DNA of 64,000 bases, from contig NC_014623.1 of NCBI RefSeq assembly GCF_000165485.1, forward strand, positions 6,032,893-6,096,892, given 5' to 3'. This DNA is from Stigmatella aurantiaca DW4/3-1 (lineage in GTDB: Bacteria > Myxococcota > Myxococcia > Myxococcales > Myxococcaceae). The notes beneath the pieces were generated by a model, which searched no databases, was not told where the DNA came from, and worked only from the letters and a program-made list of their open reading frames with translations. Made by a program: the position numbers and the translations under genes. Of this stretch, positions 27,625 through 34,477 are shown piece by piece. Position 1 is the first letter of the stretch. Each line of letters opens with the position of its first letter.

Positions 27625-29138
27625 CACCCCTTTCAAGATGTTGAATCAATGCGCCCGGAGGCGAGGACTCGAGCCGTGGCGACGTGCTGACGTGCAGTGC
27701 GTCCTGAGACGTAGCCCTTCTTCGTTTTCTTTTTGGGCCCCCGCGGGTGCTTGCGCAGACGCTTGGGCTGAGCGTGCTGCGCAATGCGGATGAGGGTTCG
27801 ACTGAGTTGGAGAGGAGACTGCTCGTCGAAGGCGGTCCAAACGTCATCCCCCACAGCAATCATCATCCCGCCATAGGTGGCCTGCACTTCGGTAGCAACG
27901 AAGAAGGGGGAAAGTTCAATGCCCTCGGCCTTGGCCTCGGGGTGCGCTGCCTCGACTGCCGCCTGGATGACCGCCAGGATGTTGTAGGCCACCACGGCAG
28001 TCCCGAATGCGAGCAGCGCCGCTCGTGGATGACCCAGCGTCCGCACCTCACTATGGAGCGCAGACTCCAAGCTCTGAAACATGCCTTCGATGCTCCACCG
28101 TTTGCGGTACAAACACGCTACCTTCTCGGCGGAGAGCTTTTCTTTGGGAGCGTTGGTGAGCAGACGAATGAGGGGCTCCCCCTCCTCGGTGGGCTCATCC
28201 AGCTGAAGTTCGATGCGACGCAGCGTGAGCAGGCGCCCACCGTCGTCCTCCACCTGGACGGGCTGCTCGAAGACAACGCCCGTTTCCACACGGCCCACCC
28301 TCTTTCGCTTCCCCACCTCTGTAGGGCTGGGCGTGCGTCCATGCTCTCGGATGATGAAGGCGGCGTGCCTGTCCTCCAGGCCAAAGACAATCCGAGTCGT
28401 GGAGAAGTTCCTATCGGCTATCCACAAGTCGCCCTGCTGGGCGTGCTCCAGCACAGCAGCCACCAGCGTCCGCTCCTGAGCGTGTGCGTCCTCACACGGC
28501 ACCACGTCCACCACCAAGCCCTGCTCCGGGGCGTACACTACCAGCGAGTGTCCGGGCAGGGCGGCGCCTCGAAACTCACGCAGCGGCTTGAGCCTTTTCT
28601 CGCTGGCAGGCAGATGATTGCCGTCCATGACTCGGACGCGATAGCCCTCTGCCCAGGGCTTCTCCCCTGTCCTCAGCGGCTGGACTACAGGCTCCAGTCG
28701 TTGGGCGCTGCCACGGACCAGAGCTCGCACCAAGTCCGGCTCCATTCGATTCACCTTCTCGTAGAGCGCAGCGATCGAGGTGCCTCCCTCTGTGGCCTTG
28801 GCGGCCGCATGCAGCGAGGGACGCAGCCCCATGGCCACCACGGACATCAACTCCACCACGGTGGAGAACAGCAACTCCCGGGTGTACTGCCTCTTCCGAT
28901 GCGCCTCGAACAGTGAGTCCATCCACTCCGCGCTGACGGCACGCTGCAGCACCAGCCGGGCCATGACACTGACCGGGCTGTTTTTCACGAACCGCTCAAG
29001 GATTGCATCGAAGGCCATCACACCTCTCCAGTCGCAGAGGCCTCCTTGATTCGCCGCAGCAGTCCTCTATTCCCTCGGGCGCGCGCAGGGCGCTCATTTC
29101 CTGCTTTCTCTTGGTATATAGGCACCTTGAAAGGGGTG
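27625..29138 (-). mobile_element. IS4-family insertion sequence, apparently intact (1514 bp)
   Basis: The ends are imperfect inverted repeats: cacccctttcaagatg at 27625 and, reversed from 29138, cacccctttcaaggtg (15 of 16 identical). It is flanked by a perfect 11-bp duplication (ggtttgagggg). It holds one transposase gene that ends 8 bp from the left end. It sits just inside the left end of the outer IS5-type element. Confidence 0.93.
27633..29018 (-). CDS. IS4-family transposase
   Basis: A 461-residue DDE transposase. The ATG at 29018 follows GGAGAGG. The three acidic blocks are visible: D in RVRVMDGNHLP, D in DLWIADRNFSTTR and E in YRKRWSIEGMF, the last being the IS4 signature Y-x2-R-x3-E-x6-K-like motif. 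The C-terminus is Lys/Arg-rich (RGPKKKTKKGY). The frame is uninterrupted and the element has intact ends and a duplication, so it is probably active or very recently so. Confidence 0.93.
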   Translation of the reverse strand: MAFDAILERFVKNSPVSVMARLVLQRAVSAEWMDSLFEAHRKRQYTRELLFSTVVELMSVVAMGLRPSLHAAAKATEGGTSIAALYEKVNRMEPDLVRALVRGSAQRLEPVVQPLRTGEKPWAEGYRVRVMDGNHLPASEKRLKPLREFRGAALPGHSLVVYAPEQGLVVDVVPCEDAHAQERTLVAAVLEHAQQGDLWIADRNFSTTRIVFGLEDRHAAFIIREHGRTPSPTEVGKRKRVGRVETGVVFEQPVQVEDDGGRLLTLRRIELQLDEPTEEGEPLIRLLTNAPKEKLSAEKVACLYRKRWSIEGMFQSLESALHSEVRTLGHPRAALLAFGTAVVAYNILAVIQAAVEAAHPEAKAEGIELSPFFVATEVQATYGGMMIAVGDDVWTAFDEQSPLQLSRTLIRIAQHAQPKRLRKHPRGPKKKTKKGYVSGRTARQHVATARVLASGRIDSTS

Positions 29139-29149
29139 GGTTTGAGGGG
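29139..29149. repeat. Target-site duplication, IS4-family element (right copy)
   Basis: ggtttgagggg, the perfect partner of 27614-27624. Confidence 0.9.
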
Positions 29150-29245
29150 TGGAATCAGGGAGGGACGGACAGGAGGGCCATGAGCCCCTGAGCCTCGTGG
29201 CTCGCGACCTCGTACCGGACACGTTGCGGGAGCGCGTCAAGTGTC
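29150..29245 (+). pseudogene. 5' remnant of an IS5-type transposase gene
   Basis: It encodes LVARDLVPDTLRERV, matching RVRDLVPDALWERV of the IS5 derivative at 31875-32475. Nucleotide similarity (gcgacctcgtaccggac) stops near 29245, where the passenger GntR segment begins. It belongs to the outer element; its 3' counterpart is at 32685-32843. Confidence 0.65.
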
Positions 29246-30369
29246 CGCGCCTCCAAAGGCAGCCGTACACGCTCCACCGGGTTCGTTCCCCTTCGTTTCA
29301 TCCAGGAGGAGGTGTCTGCTCTGCCTGCCCAGGAACTCCCCCCAGTGCCCGAGCCAACTGGAGCCTGGGGCGGTCGCCCCTGGAGGCCAGGCGGAACCCT
29401 TGGCGACGCTTCTTGTCCCGGAGGTACTTCCGTGCAGGCAGCCCCCTCTGCCAGCGGAGTGCGTGGGTCAGCGGAGAGCGCCTCGGGTAGGGAGCCGCCC
29501 GGGGGCGCCCGGGGGCTCGAACCTGTAGGGCAAGCAGACAGGTTGGGCCCCTTCGCCTCCGACAGCCTCTCCAGGGCGTCCTCGTGCTCCAGCGTGGGAT
29601 GAGCGGGGGCGGTGTCTGTGCAGAGCGGGGGCAGTGATGACTCCCTGGGCTCCTGCGGGGGTGGAAGGCTGGCGAGCAGGTGCTCATCGCTGGCCTGGAG
29701 CAAGGCGGGCAACTCCCGGCGCAGCGACTGCGCGTCCTTGGCGGCCAGGGCGTGCATCGCACAGAGTGCCCATTGCCGAGTGGCCTGCCCATTCAGGTGC
29801 GGCCTCAGCCTCCGGGCCAGTCCTCGGTACGCGCGCTCCAGGGATTGCAGCAGCAGCGCCTGTCCGGGACGGTCCACCGCGCGCGTTGCCTGCCTCAGCA
29901 ACTCGAACTCCAACTCTGCCCACCTGCTGGGGGTGTCGTCACGCCAGCGGGCCGCCTCCGCCAATTCGAAGCACAGGCCTGCCAGCGTGTCCAAGTCCCT
30001 GGCGGAGGCCTGCTGGCAACTCGCCCCCAGCAACTCCACGGCCGTCTCTCGCTTGAGGGCCAGAAACCCCTCCAGCAGCCTGCGCCTCTCCGGTTGAGCG
30101 GCGCCCGGGCCCTCCAGCACCACCCCCAGGTTCTCCAGGGTCACCGCCCCCTCCAAGGGGAGGGCTCGGCTGCGGCGGCCTGGGTGCTGCTCTATCAACT
30201 CTCTGGCGGCCAGGCGTTTCAGCGCTTCACGCACGGTGCTGCGTGAGAGGCCGTAGCGTTTGGCCAGAGTGTTTTCCGAGGGAAGAAAGCCGTCCTGGGG
30301 CAGCAGGCCTTGCGAAATCACCCGCTCCAGGTCCTGCTCCACGCGCCCGACGAGCCCCAACCCTTCCAT
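29155..30369 (-). CDS. GntR/FadR-family transcriptional regulator, chimeric C-terminus
   Basis: A 404-residue protein. The ATG at 30369 has GGGGGGA upstream. The N-terminal winged helix (about 5-75) has LPSENTLAKRYGLSRSTVREALKRL, the classic GntR DNA-binding block. An all-helical, FCD-like effector domain follows (about 85-245). The C-terminal 150 residues are low-complexity and Pro/Gly/Ser-rich. The last 30 or so (from LPQRVRYEVASHEA) are the antisense of the IS5 transposase remnant, so the natural end has been lost or replaced. It is the only passenger gene of the outer element; the IS701 element is inserted 36 bp upstream of its start and may have removed or replaced its promoter. Confidence 0.75.
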   Translation of the reverse strand: MEGLGLVGRVEQDLERVISQGLLPQDGFLPSENTLAKRYGLSRSTVREALKRLAARELIEQHPGRRSRALPLEGAVTLENLGVVLEGPGAAQPERRRLLEGFLALKRETAVELLGASCQQASARDLDTLAGLCFELAEAARWRDDTPSRWAELEFELLRQATRAVDRPGQALLLQSLERAYRGLARRLRPHLNGQATRQWALCAMHALAAKDAQSLRRELPALLQASDEHLLASLPPPQEPRESSLPPLCTDTAPAHPTLEHEDALERLSEAKGPNLSACPTGSSPRAPPGGSLPEALSADPRTPLAEGAACTEVPPGQEASPRVPPGLQGRPPQAPVGSGTGGSSWAGRADTSSWMKRRGTNPVERVRLPLEARTLDALPQRVRYEVASHEAQGLMALLSVPP

Positions 30370-30404
30370 ATCCGTCCCCCCTCCTGGTTTCAGGCTGGGC
30401 CATC

Positions 30405-30408
30405 TTAA
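30405..30408. repeat. TTAA target duplication of the IS701-family element (left copy)
   Basis: TTAA at 30405-30408 matches TTAA at 32496-32499 and fits the YTAR target of IS701 elements. Confidence 0.8.
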
Positions 30409-30572
30409 CACTACTGCGTCAGGGTCCCAAAGGGTGAAAGGGGAGACCGAAAGGGTTGCGCCGAGAGCGCTCGGAGTGGGAGTGGTGGCAAGTGGGGCAG
30501 CGAGGTAGCCAAGAGGCAATCACCCGAGCCATGGCGAGCCGTGCGGTAATAAAGCTGTCGTGAAAGTGGCGC

Positions 30573-31778
30573 TCAGGCCTGGAGCGGCTGCGCGTAGGCT
30601 TCATCCGCCCTTCGGGCCGAGGGGGGAAAATGCCGCACGCGTTCAGCCACAATGAACGCGTAGCAGCACAGGGCCACAGAAACGTGATGATGCCAACCTG
30701 GGAAGAGACGGCCTTCATAATGATCCAGGCCCAGTTCGCCTTTGAGATCTTCGTAAACGCGCTCCGTTCTCCAGCGCTGCATGACCAGACGAATCAGCTG
30801 CTTTTTCGTTCTGTGTCCCGGCAGGGAAATGAGGAAATAGCTAGCAGGCTCGGGTTCCCCCTCGCGCCATTCGATGAGCAGCCAAAGCGGCTCCTGCTCC
30901 TTCTTTGGCACTCCTGCGGCATTCACCCGACGCAGGGCAAAGCGGGCTGACAGGTCCTTTTGGGTCCCCTTGCGCCAAGTGCAGCGTCGAAACCCACCTG
31001 CTTCCTGGATGCTGAAGGCCAAGTCCGAGGCGCTCTGCACCTCTTCTCGGGGCCGTCCCTTTTCGTCCAGAAGGCAAACCGTGGTTTGAGCAGACACCGC
31101 CACCGCGTAGTGCAAGCCCAGAGAACGAAGATGCTCACGGAATGCACTGGAACTGCCATAGGCGCTGTCCGCCAGAACGATGCCTGCAGGCATACCGTCC
31201 TCCACGGCCCGGTCGATCATTTGGAGAGCCAGTTGGGGCTTGGTCTTGAAACGAACCTCTGAGGGGATGCGAGCTTCCTGACGACGGGCGATGTCATTGG
31301 CCCAGCCTTCAGGCAGGTACAGCTCGAAGTCGATGGGCACATGCTCGGTGCGCGTAGCCAGGCTCAGGCTGACTCCAATCTGGCAGTTGGCTACCTTGCC
31401 TGCGGAACCCGTGTACTGCCGTTGTACCCCCACAGAATGCTTGCCCTGCTTGAGAAAGCCCGTGTCGTCCACAATCCAAGCTTCTACCGGCTCTCGCTTT
31501 GTCATTGCCTCCAACGCGTACTGGGCTGCCACCCGTCTGACGTCCCGGTCGCTCCACTTCGAATCCACCGCGAAGTGCAACAACCTCTGGTGCATCGCGT
31601 CCACCCTCTTGGGGTCCGGGCATGCACGCGCGGCCATTGGCTCCACGCTCTTTCGCTCCCCTTCCCCCAGCAATCCCATCGCGTACAGGGCGAACGAGCC
31701 TCGTCGGCTCTCTTCTTCCAATACGTCCCCGATTGTCTGGAAATACCTCTCCCGCCGCTGCACTGCGGCCTCATTCAT
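30573..31778 (-). CDS. IS701-family transposase
   Basis: About 401 residues. The ATG at 31778 is chosen because TATGGAGC lies 6 nt upstream; an in-frame ATG sits at 31790. The catalytic acids are in AWIVDDTGFLKQGKHSVGV, GIVLADSAYGSS and RTERVYEDLKGELG. The block GVQRQYTGSAGKVANCQIGV is characteristic of IS701 transposases. The gene looks complete, but the element is split between its promoter side and its terminal repeat by the nested IS5 derivative. Confidence 0.92.
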   Translation of the reverse strand: MNEAAVQRRERYFQTIGDVLEEESRRGSFALYAMGLLGEGERKSVEPMAARACPDPKRVDAMHQRLLHFAVDSKWSDRDVRRVAAQYALEAMTKREPVEAWIVDDTGFLKQGKHSVGVQRQYTGSAGKVANCQIGVSLSLATRTEHVPIDFELYLPEGWANDIARRQEARIPSEVRFKTKPQLALQMIDRAVEDGMPAGIVLADSAYGSSSAFREHLRSLGLHYAVAVSAQTTVCLLDEKGRPREEVQSASDLAFSIQEAGGFRRCTWRKGTQKDLSARFALRRVNAAGVPKKEQEPLWLLIEWREGEPEPASYFLISLPGHRTKKQLIRLVMQRWRTERVYEDLKGELGLDHYEGRLFPGWHHHVSVALCCYAFIVAERVRHFPPSARRADEAYAQPLQA

Positions 31779-31874
31779 CGAAAGCTCCATACCTCATGGG
31801 TAGGAGCCCACACGCACTACGCAATATCGACCGACTTTCTCTGCCTTCGATTGCTCGCTACCCCCTCGTCCTTA

Positions 31875-32475
31875 GAGCGCCTAACAAAAGTCAGGTTTGA
31901 AAGGGAGGGTGGACGGAAACCAGGCCCCATGAGCACTTGGGCTTCAGGGTTCGCGATCTCGTACCGGACGCGCTGTGGGAGCGAGTCGCACCGCTGCTTC
32001 CGCCTCCCAAGAAGAAGAAAATGCCCTGCCGTCCCGGGGGTGATGAACGAGCCGCGTTGGAGGCCATTCAACGAGAAGGCGGGCAGTCAGCATCATCTTC
32101 CCGTCGACAGAAGAGAGCTTCCGCCACGAGCTGTTCCCTCTGCTGGAGGCTGTGCCCGAAGTGAGGCAGCCGCACGGTCCTCCCCGTCACCGGCCCGACA
32201 AGCTGCATGCCGACAAGGCGTACGCGTCGCGCAAGAACCGTCGCGGCCTGCGTCGGCGCGGCATCACTCCACGCATCGCACGGCCCGGCATCGAGCCGAA
32301 GCAACGGCTGGGCCAGCACCGATGGGTGGTGGAGCGGACCCACTCGTGGCTTCACCGGCAGAGGCGTCTGCGCGTGCGCGATGAGCGGCGCGACGATGTC
32401 CACTTCGGCCTCCTTGTTCTGGGCTGCTGCCTGATACTCTTCCGGAGCCTCAATCCTGACTTTTGTTAGGCGCTC
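31875..32475 (+). mobile_element. Internally deleted IS5-family (IS427-group) element, 601 bp
   Basis: Inverted repeats of gagcgcctaacaaaagtcagg at 31875 and the same sequence reversed from 32475 are perfect over 21 bp, with TTA duplicates at 31872-31874 and 32476-32478. A full IS427-group element is usually about 850 bp, so roughly 250 bp of the transposase middle is missing. It could only move with a transposase supplied in trans. Confidence 0.9.
31928..32469 (+). pseudogene. IS5-family transposase, centre deleted and frameshifted
   Basis: The N-terminal part (RVRDLVPDALWERVAPLLPP, then DERAALEAI) and C-terminal part (LHADKAYASRKN, QHRWVVERTHSWLH, RRLRVRDERR) are in different frames. The middle containing the first catalytic Asp is gone; the second Asp (HADKAY) and the Glu (VVERTHSWL) remain. 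It is non-functional. Confidence 0.88.
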
Positions 32476-32499
32476 TTACCCCTGACTCAGTAGTGTTAA

Positions 32500-32684
32500 C
32501 ACCTGGGACTGACAGGGTGGGGAGAGCTTGCCCCGCTTGGGAGACGCTCCTTCTCTTCTCCTGGATGACGCAGCCAGAAGCACACGGCGCCTCAGCCAAT
32601 CAACGCTAGTACGCCTGGACCTTGGACGCTTGAGGCACTGGAGCCTCGGGCATTCAGAGTGCGAGCCGGGATGCCCTTTCGTTT
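32500..32684. other. Non-coding passenger segment upstream of the GntR gene
   Basis: About 185 bp between the IS701 element and the 3' IS5 remnant. Before the IS701 insertion it would have been directly upstream of the GntR gene. No gene or clear regulatory site is visible. Confidence 0.35.
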
Positions 32685-32843
32685 GGGGCAGCACCGGTGA
32701 GAGGGGAGCGGACCCACGCGTGGCTCTACCCCCAGAAGCGTCTGCGCGTGCGTGATGAGCCGCGCGACGAGATCCACCTCGGCTTCCTTGCTCTGAGCGG
32801 CTGCTTCATCTTCTTCCGGAACCTCAAACCTTACTTTTGTTAG
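32685..32843 (+). pseudogene. 3' remnant of an IS5-type transposase gene
   Basis: It encodes GERTHAWLYPQKRLRVRDE and ends FFRNLKPYFC then TAG, aligned with the C-terminus of the derivative at 31875-32475 with a 1-nt deletion. It forms the right side of the outer element. Confidence 0.7.
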
Positions 32844-32853
32844 GAGTTCTAAG

Positions 32854-34408
32854 TTCGAGTTTCGCACTTTTTAGGAGGCTCCGGCAGCAGCGACTCGAAG
32901 CGTATCGGGTAGGAGGACCAGGAGGTTTTGACGCCCCTGGTGCACAGCCGGGGTCGCCGAAAGTGCAGGTTTCAAACAAGCCAGACGAAGCGTGGCGAGC
33001 ATGTCGGCAAAGGAAGGACGGACCTTGTGGCGGTACCAAGGGCGAGTCACCGGTGTGTAGAGCCGATAGCCGTGCTGAGCAAACCAGAGCACTGTGAGGC
33101 TGTAGAGCAGCATGGCCAGGGGAGCGGTCCTTCGGACCGCCAGGCGGCTCCAGCCCTGGGGCTCCTCGAAGCCCAGATGGCTCTTGCTGCCTTGGAAGGC
33201 TTCTTCAATGGACCAGCGGCCTGCGTACTCGGCCAGCACCTGCTCTGCGGACAAAGAGAGGTCCGTAGAGTAGAAAGCCTGAAGAGGACGCCCTCCGGTC
33301 AAGGGCTCGACGACAACGATTTTGAGAGGACGATGGGGGACGCCGTACCAATAGGCCACGGTTTCCACCAAACGGATCGTGTCCTGTCGGCCGTAGAGGT
33401 GGAGCGTCACCCGGCGGGCGCGCTGCTGCGCGAGCATTTGCTGCGGAGAAGGTAAGCGCATGCCGCGCTTGCGAGGTCGGCCCTGGGTTCCCGGCTTGTG
33501 AATAGGAGGTGGGGCGAACAAGCGCGCATCCAAAGGCAGTCGGCTGAGCAAATCACAGTTTTCTGGCAGGGAGCCCAAGACGCTTTGGCCCCCATAGGTG
33601 GAGTCCGCCGCCACGCGAAAGTGGCGCTCCGCGAACGCCGTGCACAGACACTGGAGCAGTTCCACCGCCAACTCCGGTCGTGTGCGGTACTTGAGGTGCC
33701 ATCGAGCGGCGGCCTTCTGGTTGAGGGAGAGCCGGAAGAGCACCGGCAGGCTGAAGAAGCGGCCGGGACAGCAGGGCACCTGCACCCGTACGGCCAGCAC
33801 CACCCAGCTGTGGCCCCAGCTCGTCACGGCATACCGGCGGCTGCTGGCCAATGGGTCATGGTGCATCCCCGCGCCGAACACCTTCAAGCCCCGCTTGCGC
33901 GCCAGCGTGTCATCCAACGTCAACGGCACCGGCCCTTCGCCCAGCAGCGGCAGCGCCAAGCGCACCATCGCCAATCCCACCTGGTCCAGGCTCCAGCGCG
34001 CCGTAGCAAACAGCCGGTAGTAGGCCGAGAAGTGCTTCGAGATGCTGTCTGCGGCAGCCACCATCACCCCCGTGAGGGTCCTCCGTCCGGCGAACACCCA
34101 GCCCTGCACCACCGTTACCAGCGAGAGCAGGCTCGGCACCGTCATGCTGGCCCCCATCGCGGCCAGCAGTTGAAGAAACGTCCTTGGCAGTCCCATGGCG
34201 TCCCCCGTTGGCAGGGGGGACTCTTCTTACGGAACTCTTCGCTCAGCGCTCCTCCCTGCTGAATAGGCTTCTTGCGATGGGACGTAACAGGTTCTGCGCC
34301 CTCATGCTGCAGGCTTCTGTTCCTTGGCACACCTCCAAGCAGCCCCCTCAGCCCTCCGGCGCATGCCTCCCCTCGGCCGACACCCCTCTCAAAAGTGCGA
34401 AACTCGAA
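32854..34408 (-). mobile_element. DDE insertion sequence (IS4/IS701 superfamily), apparently intact (1555 bp)
   Basis: Perfect 18-bp inverted repeats: ttcgagtttcgcactttt at 32854 and its complement ending at 34408. CTAAG is present on both sides (32849-32853 and 34409-34413) as a likely 5-bp duplication, although a 4-bp CTAA or TAAG reading is possible. It abuts the right end of the outer IS5-type element and lies 64 bp from the start of the NLR-like gene. Confidence 0.88.
32871..34196 (-). CDS. DDE transposase (IS4/IS701 superfamily)
   Basis: A 441-residue protein. The acidic blocks are PLTLDDTLARKRG, RVAADSTYGGQS and GRWSIEEAFQGSKSHLGFE. The N-terminal half has FSAYYRLFATARWSLDQVG, typical of DDE_5-type transposases. 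The frame is uninterrupted between perfect terminal repeats, so it is probably functional. Confidence 0.9.
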   Translation of the reverse strand: MGLPRTFLQLLAAMGASMTVPSLLSLVTVVQGWVFAGRRTLTGVMVAAADSISKHFSAYYRLFATARWSLDQVGLAMVRLALPLLGEGPVPLTLDDTLARKRGLKVFGAGMHHDPLASSRRYAVTSWGHSWVVLAVRVQVPCCPGRFFSLPVLFRLSLNQKAAARWHLKYRTRPELAVELLQCLCTAFAERHFRVAADSTYGGQSVLGSLPENCDLLSRLPLDARLFAPPPIHKPGTQGRPRKRGMRLPSPQQMLAQQRARRVTLHLYGRQDTIRLVETVAYWYGVPHRPLKIVVVEPLTGGRPLQAFYSTDLSLSAEQVLAEYAGRWSIEEAFQGSKSHLGFEEPQGWSRLAVRRTAPLAMLLYSLTVLWFAQHGYRLYTPVTRPWYRHKVRPSFADMLATLRLACLKPALSATPAVHQGRQNLLVLLPDTLRVAAAGAS

Positions 34409-34477
34409 CTAAGTTCGAGCGCCGCCAGTGGTCGGATTGTTGCCCGAAGCGTTGGAGAAACACTGTAGACTCACGGG

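Larger units (their letters stand above)
30409..32495 (-). mobile_element. IS701-family insertion sequence, interrupted near its right end
   Basis: The left end is cactactgcgtcaggg (30409-30424). The right end, reversed from 32495, is cactactgagtcaggg (15 of 16 identical). TTAA flanks both. Without the nested IS5 derivative and its TTA duplicate the element is about 1483 bp, normal for the family. The nested insertion lies 17 bp inside the right end, upstream of the transposase gene. Confidence 0.88.
27595..32849. mobile_element. Outer element with IS5 (IS427-group)-type ends carrying a GntR gene
   Basis: The left end (27595 onward) reads aagcgcctaacaaaaataag and the right end, reversed from 32849, reads gaactcctaacaaaagtaag. 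The match continues as gtttgagg, and TAA (27592-27594 and 32850-32852) flanks both sides, as expected for IS427-group elements with TNA targets. Inside the left end (29139-29245) is the 5' part of an IS5 transposase and inside the right end (about 32685-32843) its 3' part. The middle is replaced by a GntR-family gene and its upstream region. The element has since received an IS4 and an IS701 insertion. Confidence 0.65.
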
